Shown piece by piece: positions 18,202 to 25,407 of a stretch of DNA of 64,000 bases. Within the stretch, counting starts at the first letter, position 1, and every line of letters starts with the position of its first letter. Origin of the DNA: UBA6107 sp034430175 (GTDB lineage: Bacteria > Chloroflexota > Anaerolineae > Anaerolineales > Anaerolineaceae); the NCBI GenBank assembly GCA_034430175.1, contig DAOUFI010000021.1, forward strand, positions 1 to 64,000. Reading direction: 5' to 3'. The notes below the pieces were generated by a model that had not been told where the DNA came from, ran no database searches, and saw only the letters and a program-made list of their open reading frames with translations. A program made the translations under genes and the position numbers.

Positions 18202-19254
18202 ATGACCATCGGAGGGCGTATCAAACAGGCTCGGAAATCGGGCAATTATTCCTTGCGAAAACTGGCGGATGAAATTGGGGTCAGCGCAATGGCGATCTCA
18301 AAATATGAGCGGGACCAGGATGTGCCCAGCTCTGGTGTTTTGCTGCGGCTGTCCCAGGCGTTGAAGGTCAAGGTAGATTTCTTCTTTCGCCCGAGCACGG
18401 TCTCCGTTCAACTTCAAGCCTATCGAAAACACGCTGTACTGGGCGTCAAAGAACAGGAAGCCATCCAGATGCGCATCCAGGACTGGGTGGAGCGTTATCT
18501 TGAGGTTGAAAGTCTTTTCCCTGAAGAACAACATGCGGCTAACCTCCCCCTGCGCAAAGTGATCTCACTGGATGAGATTGAAATCGCAGCCCTAGAATTA
18601 CGCGACCACTGGAATCTGGGTTATGATGCAATTGAAAATCTGGTCCAGTTGTTGGAGGACCGGGGAATCAAGGTTGGGATCATCTCCGGTTTCGAACATT
18701 TTGACGCTTGCACTTTCAAGGCAGATGGCGATCCGGTCATTGTAACCAAAGGCGAATTATCAGGCGACCGGCAGCGATTCAATTTGGGGCATGAATTAGG
18801 TCACCTGATCCTGGATATTCAGGGCGACCTCAATCCAGAACAGGCAGCCAATCGGTTTGTCGGGGCTTTCCTCGTGCCGGCAGCAACGGCTCGCTTTGAA
18901 CTGGGCACCAATCGAACGGATCTGAACATTAACGAGCTACACATGCTTAAGCATAAATATGGTTTGAGTATGCAGGCCTGGATTTACCGGGCCAAGGACC
19001 TTTCCATTATTTCTGAAAACACCGCGGTGCGTTTATTCCAGCAGTTTCGCGTCAATGCTTGGCATCGCCAGGAACCAGGAAAACCTTATCCATCTGAAAC
19101 GCCCATTCGGATGGAACGGTTAATTTATCGCGCTTTGGCTGAGGATTTGATCTCACGGTCCAGGGCACAGGAATTGCTAGGCAAGCCATTACAACTAGGG
19201 TGGGAGATGGAGGCACTGCAGCACAATGATCTTGCCATCCGTTCTGGTTACTGA
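18202..19254 (+). CDS. Xre-family HTH with ImmA/IrrE metallopeptidase domain (antitoxin)
   Basis: A 350-aa protein of the Xre-COG2856 type. Residues about 5-60 are an HTH (SLRKLADEIGVSAMAISKYERD), and the C-terminal half is a zinc peptidase-like domain with HELGH near residue 197-201. I chose ATG 18202 because AGGAG ends 6 bases before it; ATG 18196 is too close. Proteins of this type act as antitoxins or as derepression proteases of mobile elements. The gene overlaps the PIN gene by 29 bp, the typical antitoxin-toxin arrangement, and its promoter lies inside an inverted repeat. Complete and probably functional. Confidence 0.88.
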   Translation: MTIGGRIKQARKSGNYSLRKLADEIGVSAMAISKYERDQDVPSSGVLLRLSQALKVKVDFFFRPSTVSVQLQAYRKHAVLGVKEQEAIQMRIQDWVERYLEVESLFPEEQHAANLPLRKVISLDEIEIAALELRDHWNLGYDAIENLVQLLEDRGIKVGIISGFEHFDACTFKADGDPVIVTKGELSGDRQRFNLGHELGHLILDIQGDLNPEQAANRFVGAFLVPAATARFELGTNRTDLNINELHMLKHKYGLSMQAWIYRAKDLSIISENTAVRLFQQFRVNAWHRQEPGKPYPSETPIRMERLIYRALAEDLISRSRAQELLGKPLQLGWEMEALQHNDLAIRSGY

Positions 19255-19720
19255 CACAAATATTTGGATCGACCTCGAGAACGGCAAGATTCTAGCCGAA
19301 GTTTTCCGTCTTCCATACCAATTCTTCACCACTGATTTTGCGGTCGGAGAATTTACCCATCCTGGGTGGGCACACCTTCACGATCTGGGGTTGCAAGCTT
19401 ATGGTCTTGAACCTGAATATGTGCTCGAATTAGTCCGGTTAAGGCAAATCCATCGTCAATTGTCAGCCATCGACCTGGCTGCTTTATTGCTTGCCAGGGC
19501 ATTGGATGCAAGTTTGGTGACCGGCGACAGAAGACTTAATGAACTTGCCAAAGCGCAGGGGGTACCGGTCCACGGGGTGCTATGGATATTGGATGAAATG
19601 GTGATTCACCATGTTCTTACAGAAAACCAGGCAGCTATTGCCCTCCGGGAAATACTCGATCAAGGGGCAAGGCTGCCAGATGGTGAATGTCAAAAGCGTT
19701 TTGATCGTTGGTCATTTTGA
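19226..19720 (+). CDS. PIN-domain toxin (putative ribonuclease)
   Basis: A 164-aa PIN domain protein. The four acidic positions are visible: D10 (VTDTNIWIDL), E42 (VGEFTH), D83 (AIDLAALLLA) and D101 (VTGDRRLNELA). PIN toxins are Mg-dependent endoribonucleases that cut tRNA, rRNA or mRNA. The gene overlaps the Xre-ImmA antitoxin gene by 29 bp, so production should be translationally coupled. The C-terminal 40 residues (LTENQAAIALREIL) form a helical extension beyond the PIN core, perhaps for antitoxin binding. RNA target unknown. Confidence 0.85.
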   Translation: MILPSVLVTDTNIWIDLENGKILAEVFRLPYQFFTTDFAVGEFTHPGWAHLHDLGLQAYGLEPEYVLELVRLRQIHRQLSAIDLAALLLARALDASLVTGDRRLNELAKAQGVPVHGVLWILDEMVIHHVLTENQAAIALREILDQGARLPDGECQKRFDRWSF

Positions 19721-19737
19721 CCAGAAAGCAGATTCTA

Positions 19738-20730
19738 ATGAGTAAACTGAACATTTGGATAGATGAAAAAAATACTAATTACAAATCTGACTTAATTCAA
19801 CAGTATTGGGAGTATCAGAAATTACAATTTCCAGATTGGAAGAATATTTTGGAAAGACCATTTGCTCAAGATGGTAGACCTCCAGTTTTTATTGTTCAGG
19901 AAGCCTATAAGAATATCATTATTAACCCTAATGCAAACGAACAGGAAAATGCTGCTCTGCTTCAGCTTATTCCAGAAGGTGAGCATCATAAGTGGTTTCG
20001 CAGCATGAACAGTTCCCAAGCATTGGCTCTTAGTATTTTAGGAAATCTGGCCATATACAACTCCCTGGATTGCTTATCTACATTACTGGATGATGAAGGG
20101 GATAGTCTATTTGGTTCGGCAAAAATTTCCTCAAATAACTTTTCAATGGAACACAAAATCAATTATCTTGGAGAGCGCCGTCGAACTAGCCTAGATGGTT
20201 ACATTTCTGGAAATTACCGGGTTGCTATTGAATGTAAATTTACAGAATCGGAAGTGGGAACTTGTTCACGTCCACGATTGACTCATGCAGATTCAAATTA
20301 CGAAAGCGAACTTTGTGATGGGTCATATTCACAACAAAGAAGGAGGAACGAACGATGCTCGTTAACCGAAATTGGAGTTTTATATTGGAAATATATTCCA
20401 ACTTTTTTTCGAATTAGGAATGATGTCGATTTGGATCCTTGCCCGGTAAACAAGAATTATCAATTGATACGGAATATCCTGGCAATAGGCGTGAATGAAG
20501 ATGGATCTGTTTCTGATGACAATAACCATGCATTACTGATTTATGATGAAAGGAACCCAGCATTCATGAAAGGTGGTAATGGTTTCAAATCATATATTGA
20601 AATGAGAGCAGCTCTCAAACGACCAAATATGCTACGGAAATGTAGTTGGCAAAAAATAACGCATTGCATTCGCAGTAATAAAGTACTCCCTTGGTTGACA
20701 GAACAGCTTTCTGCTAAATATGGTTTGTAA
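19738..20730 (+). CDS. PGN_0703-like putative restriction endonuclease
   Basis: A 330-aa protein resembling the PGN_0703 family of putative restriction endonucleases. A PD-(D/E)xK-type site is visible: D153 (RTSLDGYI) followed by E165-x-K167 (AIECKFTE). Cysteine-containing segments (GTCSRPRL, ELCDG, DPCPVN) follow. I chose ATG 19738; an earlier in-frame candidate at 19708 lies inside the PIN gene. It starts 17 bp after the PIN stop and could share its transcript. No methyltransferase is adjacent, so DNA cleavage specificity and self-protection are unexplained. Family recognition is from memory of the motif pattern. Confidence 0.7.
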   Translation: MSKLNIWIDEKNTNYKSDLIQQYWEYQKLQFPDWKNILERPFAQDGRPPVFIVQEAYKNIIINPNANEQENAALLQLIPEGEHHKWFRSMNSSQALALSILGNLAIYNSLDCLSTLLDDEGDSLFGSAKISSNNFSMEHKINYLGERRRTSLDGYISGNYRVAIECKFTESEVGTCSRPRLTHADSNYESELCDGSYSQQRRRNERCSLTEIGVLYWKYIPTFFRIRNDVDLDPCPVNKNYQLIRNILAIGVNEDGSVSDDNNHALLIYDERNPAFMKGGNGFKSYIEMRAALKRPNMLRKCSWQKITHCIRSNKVLPWLTEQLSAKYGL

Positions 20731-21197
20731 TATTCTTGAGCTTTTTATCAACCAAATAGCTTCAGACAGAAAAAGATTCAAACGACTTTGAATTGAAAAG
20801 ATTATTCCAGTTTTATAAATAATTCTTCGAAAAGAGGACATCGACTATCCTGGTTCTCGAACCACTATCTATTGATTTGTAACCCGTCATTTTTAAGCCA
20901 AAACTGACGCATTACGAAATTGAAGTGGAACAGAAATGAAAATTATATGGAAAATGCTACATCGTTTCATTAATTGCAATGCGATCCAATGAATGGTTTC
21001 TCATTTTGTGGATAGAGTGATGTATCCAAAGGTCGCCTTCTCTTGCTTCACTGGCTGGTACATTAAGGTGCAATTAAGGTGCAAATGAGGTACCAAACAG
21101 TGGATTAAATCGACGTGGGAGACATTTTCACCCACACATGTGGGATTCTGTAGACGTTATATCCCCACATATACGGTGTAGAACTTGTGTTCTAGCT

Positions 21198-21242
21198 CTT
21201 CGAATCAGTAGGTTGGGAGTTCGAGCCTCCCCGGGGGCGCCA
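21198..21242 (+). repeat. tRNA 3'-half-like attachment site (att candidate)
   Basis: The 45 bases fit a tRNA from the anticodon loop to CCA: loop CTTCGAA (anticodon TCG, arginine), variable AGGTT, T-stem GGGAG, T-loop TTCGAGC, T-stem CTCCC, acceptor strand CGGGGGC, base G and CCA. The 5' half of a tRNA is absent upstream, and the bases before the loop do not pair. Such 3'-half duplicates are what tyrosine integrases leave at the end of islands integrated in tRNA genes. Confidence 0.65.
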
Positions 21243-21256
21243 ATATTTAACTCTGT

Positions 21257-21329
21257 TAGGTTGGGAGTCCCCAACGGGGATAATAACTCGAGCCTCCCCG
21301 CCCTTACAGGGGGCTGCGCACGGGGCGCT
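21257..21329 (+). repeat. Degenerate tRNA-3'-end-like copy 2 with hairpin inserts
   Basis: Repeats AGGTTGGGAGT and CGAGCCTCCCC of the 45-bp site, with about 20 bases containing CCCCAACGGGG inserted in the T-loop and about 22 bases containing CCCTTACAGGGGG inserted before GGGGCGC. Confidence 0.6.
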
Positions 21330-21373
21330 ATTAATTAACATCTGACTTCAAATCCCCATTAAGGGGACAATGT

Positions 21374-21452
21374 CAGTAGGTTGGGAGTCCCCTACGGGGG
21401 GAAATAATTCGAGACTCCCCTCCCTTGCAGGGGGTTGCGCACGAGGCCGTCA
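21374..21452 (+). repeat. Degenerate tRNA-3'-end-like copy 3 with hairpin inserts
   Basis: GTCAGTAGGTTGGGAGT matches the 45-bp site, followed by an insert with CCCCTACGGGG, then CGAGACTCCCC and a second insert with CCCTTGCAGGGGG. It ends in a diverged acceptor-like part and the same ATATTTAACTCTGT spacer as copy 1. Confidence 0.6.
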
Positions 21453-21465
21453 ATATTTAACTCTG

Positions 21466-21519
21466 TCAGGTTGGGATTCCCCTACGGGGAGAATAATTCG
21501 AGACTCCCCGGAGGCGCCA
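21466..21519 (+). repeat. Degenerate tRNA-3'-end-like copy 4
   Basis: AGGTTGGGA, an insert with CCCCTACGGGG, then CGAGACTCCCC and GGAGGCGCCA. It lacks the second insert seen in copies 2 and 3 and ends like the intact 45-bp copy. Confidence 0.6.
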
Positions 21520-21798
21520 AATATTAATTGATAGGAATTAGTGCATGGAGATTAAAATTTTAGAATGCAAGAACTCTTTCAATGTACGCTTTGTTGGCTT
21601 AATACATCTCGCAGACCCCTCGTTTAGAACTTTCGGGCTGCAAAACCCGCAACTTGGAAGACCACACTTGTAAAAGCAACGAGTGTAGGAAGACCGCAAC
21701 GATCTCCAACCTGTTTCCCTTTTTGCTCCGAAATCCCGACTCGGAATGGATTAAAATAAAGGGACGATGAACCTATCTCACTTTCGGGATGGAAGCGC

Positions 21799-24018
21799 AT
21801 GAATTATATTGGTAAATCAGTTCCCCGCGTGGATGCTATTGCAAAAGTCAAAGGCGAAGCTGTCTTTGCCTCTGACATGATAATGCCCGACCAGACGTAT
21901 ATGAAGATGCTGCTGGCGCGCCGCCCGCATGCCATTGTTAAGCGCGTAGATGTTTCAAAAGCCAGGGCTGTACCGGGAGTGCTATTGGTGCTCACCTCCA
22001 CGGACGTGCCCGCCAACGAGTTTGGTTATTACGCCAACGACCAACCGGTTCTATGCGGCCCATGCGCCAAACCCTATGCCGACCGCGTGCGTTACGTGGG
22101 CGACCGTGTGGCTGCCGTAGTGGCTGAAACGGAAGAGATCGCCAAGCATGCCTGCAGCCTGATCGAAGTAGAATATGAGGACCTGCCGTTGGTCACCGAC
22201 GCTGAAGAGGCCGCGAAACCTGACGCTGTTCTACTCCACCCCGACCTTGAAAGCAATGTGTTCGCGCATCATAAGTTGATCAACGGCAATATCGAAGCCG
22301 GTTTCAAGCAAGCCGACGTGATCGTTGAATCCGTCCTGAATACTCCCGCGCAGGAACACGCCTTCCTCCAAACCGAGAGCGGCCTTGCTTATATAGATGA
22401 AGATGGCCGCGTTGCAGTGATCACCACGGGCCAGTGGGGCGAAAAAGACCGCAAGCAGATGGCTCACGCCCTGAATTTACCCGAAGATCAGGTACGCGTG
22501 ATCTACCCCATGACCGGCGGTGCTTTTGGCGGCCGTGAAGATATTTCGGTGCAGATCATTGTTGCCCTGGCGGCTCTCAAATTGAACGAGATGGGTCAAC
22601 CGCGCCCCGTGAAAGTGGTCTGGACGCGCGAGGAATCCATCCTGGCGCACTGCAAGCGCCACCCCTTCCGTATTTACACCCGCTGGGGAGCAACAAAGGA
22701 TGGCAAGATCACCGCTGCCGAGGTCAAAATGTTCGTGGACGCTGGTGCCTACAAGTTCACCACCAGCATCGTGGCCAGCAACGCCGTCATCAACAGCCTT
22801 GGCCCGTACGTGATCCCCAACGTCAAAGTGGACGCGTACGACGTTTACACCAATAATATCCCCCGCGGAGCCTTCCGCGGTTTCGGCGGTCCGCAAGGAG
22901 TATATTGCTCCGAACAAATGGTAAACAAGCTGGCGGATGCCCTCAAGATGGACCCGGTGGAGCTACGCATGCGTAACCTGGCCAGTGAAGGCTCGCTGCA
23001 AACCCTGGGCTCCCCCTACCCTCCCGGCGTCACCATCCGCCCGGTGACTGAAGCATGCGCCCGTGAAGCCGGTTGGGAATCTACCAATAGTGGCTGGTTA
23101 CCGGTTAAGCAAAAGGCGAAAACCGATGAAAGCAAGCCCTACATTCGCCGTGGGCTGGGCCTCGCCTGTGCCCACAAAAATATCGGCTTTTCCTACGGCT
23201 ATCCCGAAAAATGCACCGTTAGCATCGACCTCGTCGGTAAATCAGAGATCGAAAAAGTAATCATTCATCACGGCGCCAGTGAGGTGGGGATGGGCGCTCA
23301 CACCGTCATCGCGCAGATGGCGGCTGAGGCGCTGCAGGTACCCATGGAGCGTATCGAGATGGTTTCCTCCGATACCGCCCGCACGCATGAATCGGGTGCC
23401 GTTTCTGCCTCAAGGATGACCTTCTTCATTGGAAACGCCATCAAAGAAGGGGCAGAGATTGCTCTCGGCCTTTGGCGAGACGAAACCCGTCCCGTCCACG
23501 TGGATCATACGTATTACCCGCCTAAAACCACCCCACCCGACCCCGAGACCGGTCAATGCGACCCTAACGTGAGTTACGCCTATATCGCCCAGGCTGCCGA
23601 GGTGGCCGTGGATATGGAAACCGGCGAGATCAAGATCGAAAAGATACACTGCGCCATCGACGTAGGCAAAGCCATCAATCCCCAACAAGTGACCGGGCAG
23701 ATCGAGGGTGGCCTGGTGCAATCCGTTGGCTACACCATGCTGGAGAACTTCATCGAGAAAGACGGTAGAGTGCTCACCCCCAGCCTTTCAACCTATTTGA
23801 TCCCAACGGTGCTGGATATCCCGGATGAGATGAATATCAAAATACTCGAGATCCCCGATCCACGTGGGCCTTGGGGCGCGCGGGGTATCGGCGAAGCTAT
23901 GAACATGTGCCTGGCGCCGGCGGTCACCGCCGCGGTGCACGATGCCACGGGAGTCTGGTTCGATCAATTCCCATTGACCCCTGAAGAAGTGATCAACGGG
24001 TTGGAAGCCGCAAAATAA
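21799..24018 (+). CDS. Xanthine dehydrogenase-family molybdopterin-binding subunit
   Basis: A 739-aa large subunit of a molybdenum hydroxylase, which hydroxylates purines, aldehydes or N-heterocycles with water as oxygen source. Seen motifs: GGAFGGRED, RGAFRGFGGPQG, and GARGIGEA near the C-terminus with the catalytic glutamate. The length is normal and the frame intact. The FAD and 2Fe-2S subunits that usually lie next to it are missing on both sides: upstream is the att-like junction, downstream a LacI regulator. It may have lost its partners, use partners encoded elsewhere, or work with unlinked electron carriers. The substrate cannot be assigned. GGAAG precedes the ATG by 4-8 bases, and a strong terminator follows. 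Confidence 0.88.
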   Translation: MNYIGKSVPRVDAIAKVKGEAVFASDMIMPDQTYMKMLLARRPHAIVKRVDVSKARAVPGVLLVLTSTDVPANEFGYYANDQPVLCGPCAKPYADRVRYVGDRVAAVVAETEEIAKHACSLIEVEYEDLPLVTDAEEAAKPDAVLLHPDLESNVFAHHKLINGNIEAGFKQADVIVESVLNTPAQEHAFLQTESGLAYIDEDGRVAVITTGQWGEKDRKQMAHALNLPEDQVRVIYPMTGGAFGGREDISVQIIVALAALKLNEMGQPRPVKVVWTREESILAHCKRHPFRIYTRWGATKDGKITAAEVKMFVDAGAYKFTTSIVASNAVINSLGPYVIPNVKVDAYDVYTNNIPRGAFRGFGGPQGVYCSEQMVNKLADALKMDPVELRMRNLASEGSLQTLGSPYPPGVTIRPVTEACAREAGWESTNSGWLPVKQKAKTDESKPYIRRGLGLACAHKNIGFSYGYPEKCTVSIDLVGKSEIEKVIIHHGASEVGMGAHTVIAQMAAEALQVPMERIEMVSSDTARTHESGAVSASRMTFFIGNAIKEGAEIALGLWRDETRPVHVDHTYYPPKTTPPDPETGQCDPNVSYAYIAQAAEVAVDMETGEIKIEKIHCAIDVGKAINPQQVTGQIEGGLVQSVGYTMLENFIEKDGRVLTPSLSTYLIPTVLDIPDEMNIKILEIPDPRGPWGARGIGEAMNMCLAPAVTAAVHDATGVWFDQFPLTPEEVINGLEAAK

Positions 24019-24038
24019 TTGAATTTGTTAAAAACTGA

Positions 24039-24078
24039 CAGCCATTTTTGGAGTCACATGTCCAAAAATGGCTGTTTT
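24039..24078 (+). terminator. Intrinsic terminator of the molybdoenzyme gene
   Basis: CAGCCATTTTTGGA (24039-24052) pairs perfectly with TCCAAAAATGGCTG (24061-24074), 8-base loop, followed by TTTT. Confidence 0.85.
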
Positions 24079-24111
24079 CATCTTCCGATTATTAATAAAC
24101 CTTAAAAAAAG

Positions 24112-24140
24112 TTGACATTTAATTATCAATGTGCAATAAT
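24112..24140 (+). promoter_or_regulatory. Sigma70-type promoter of lacI-family gene
   Basis: TTGACA (24112-24117), 17-bp spacer and AATAAT (24135-24140): a near-consensus promoter placed directly before the regulator gene and its palindromic operator. Confidence 0.8.
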
Positions 24141-24142
24141 AT

Positions 24143-24168
24143 CGGTAACGTTCCCGGTATCGTTACCG
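24143..24168. promoter_or_regulatory. LacI-type operator at the transcription start
   Basis: CGGTAACG and CGTTACCG form a perfect 8-bp inverted repeat with a 10-bp centre, 2 bp after the -10 box. Occupancy by a dimer would block initiation, so the regulator probably represses itself. Confidence 0.7.
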
Positions 24169-24197
24169 AAGATAATTTATCTCGCCCAGAGGCTGGG

Positions 24198-25211
24198 ATG
24201 CAAAAGAAAAAACAGTCGGCAACAATTCAGGATGTCGCCAAAACCGCTGGAGTCTCTGTCTCCACAGTCTCAAGAGTGTTAAATGGCAAGGTGGATGTCG
24301 CGAAAGAGACGCAAGACCACATCCTAGCAGTGATCGAGGAACTCGGTTATACAACCAACCTGGCAGCCCGCAGCATGCGCAGCCAGAAAAAGAACCTGAT
24401 CGGTTTGATCATGCCCGACATTGCCTACCCCTTCGCGTTCGAGGTGATGAGAGGCGTCAACAAAGCCATCGCGGAATCTGAGTTTGACTTGCTGGTCTAC
24501 ACCACTGGTGACGTGCGAAAAAGCGGGCGGGCTTTTGCCGAACAAAAATATGTTTCCCTACTTACCAACTCAATTTCTGACGGTGTCATCATCGTCGCTC
24601 CAGTAGCAGCCGAATTCAAGCTGGACGCCCCGATCGTCTCCATTGATCCTACCGTGAGCCATCCCAACTATCCTGCAGTACACGCAACCAACTACCAGGG
24701 ATCGGTGGACGCCATGGATTACCTTTTCAGCCTTGGTCACCGGCGCATCGGATATATCAGCGGCCGTGCCGAGCTAGAATCTTCCAACCGCCGCCTGTTA
24801 GGATATCTCGATTCGCTTGAAAAAGCTGGTATCCCAGCCAACGATGATCTGATCGCCTCAGGTGATTTCACCACAGATTCGGGCATCAGGTGCGCCCGCC
24901 AATTACTCTCTCTCAAAGAACGACCGACTGCAATTTTTGCTTCCAACGACCAGATGGCCATGGGTGTATATCAGGTCGCGGAGGAAATGCATCTGCGTAT
25001 CCCTGAAGATTTATCACTTGTCGGCTTCGACAATATCACCGAATCAAAATACCTGGGTCTCACAACGGTAGATCAATTCATCTACGAAATGGGATATGTA
25101 GCAACGCAATTGTTGATCAAGATCATCAATGGGATCACTGTCGATGACAGGACTTATAAGGTCAAGACGAAACTGATCGTTCGCAATTCATGTAAGTCAT
25201 TATCCGTCTAA
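24198..25211 (+). CDS. LacI-family transcriptional regulator, xyloside operon
   Basis: A 337-aa repressor. Residues 8-55 are the LacI HTH and hinge (TIQDVAKTAGVSVSTVSRVLNG, then NLAARSMRS), followed by a periplasmic-binding-protein-like effector domain (LIGLIMPDIAYPFAFEVMRG through IPEDLSLVGFDN). I chose ATG 24198; the in-frame ATG at 24129 would lie upstream of the operator and inside the promoter. Its position before the xyloside import and xylose genes makes a xylose or xylo-oligosaccharide effector likely (inference). It is complete and followed by an AT-rich hairpin. Confidence 0.9.
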   Translation: MQKKKQSATIQDVAKTAGVSVSTVSRVLNGKVDVAKETQDHILAVIEELGYTTNLAARSMRSQKKNLIGLIMPDIAYPFAFEVMRGVNKAIAESEFDLLVYTTGDVRKSGRAFAEQKYVSLLTNSISDGVIIVAPVAAEFKLDAPIVSIDPTVSHPNYPAVHATNYQGSVDAMDYLFSLGHRRIGYISGRAELESSNRRLLGYLDSLEKAGIPANDDLIASGDFTTDSGIRCARQLLSLKERPTAIFASNDQMAMGVYQVAEEMHLRIPEDLSLVGFDNITESKYLGLTTVDQFIYEMGYVATQLLIKIINGITVDDRTYKVKTKLIVRNSCKSLSV

Positions 25212-25236
25212 AAAATCATTGATAAAAAATGATTTT
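25212..25236 (+). terminator. AT-rich hairpin after the LacI gene
   Basis: AAAATCATT (25212-25220) pairs perfectly with AATGATTTT (25228-25236) immediately after the stop codon. It is short and AT-rich, a weak terminator at best. Confidence 0.5.
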
Positions 25237-25292
25237 ATGAGATTAAAAAATGCGTAAAAGGAGGTGAGGACAATATCTTCATGTGAAAAAAA

Positions 25293-25359
25293 GCAGGCCT
25301 TCTAATCAACCTTGCACAGCGGAAAAGAAGACCTGCGCCTGTGAGGAGATATTTTCTCC
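25293..25359 (+). promoter_or_regulatory. Structured leader of the xyloside ABC operon
   Basis: GCAGGCCTTCT (25293-25303) pairs with AGAAGACCTGC (25326-25336) except for one base, and a second hairpin GGAGA-tatttt-TCTCC follows at about 25345-25359. The binding-protein gene starts 49 bases later. The structures may be a regulatory leader; no known riboswitch is recognised and no copy of the LacI operator is seen here. Confidence 0.4.
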
Positions 25360-25407
25360 GCACTGTTTTATTATAACGTGTAAAAAAACCAAAAAAGGAG
25401 AAGAACC

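Larger units (their letters stand above)
20731..21798. other. 1.07-kb gene-free junction region
   Basis: No credible coding frame. Bases 20731-21061 show nothing but AT-rich sequence. A tandem 11-bp repeat ATTAAGGTGCA lies at 21062-21083. The stretch 21198-21519 holds the tRNA-3'-end-like repeats. After 21520 there is an AT-rich spacer and a leader with two GGAAGACC boxes (21656-21663 and 21688-21695) before the molybdoenzyme gene. By eye the base composition changes here, with GC-richer genes to the right. Confidence 0.7.

Noticed and set aside
21120..21242. Complete tRNA-Arg gene
   Set aside because: Only the 3' half is tRNA-like. The anticodon stem does not pair and no D-arm or 5' acceptor strand is found upstream.
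21198..21519. CRISPR array
   Set aside because: The repeats are degenerate and of unequal length, and the sequences between them are themselves repeated, so there are no unique spacers. No cas genes are near.
24129..24197. N-terminal extension of the LacI regulator from ATG 24129
   Set aside because: That ATG overlaps the -10 region and the operator would be coding; the HTH begins in the normal place when ATG 24198 is used.
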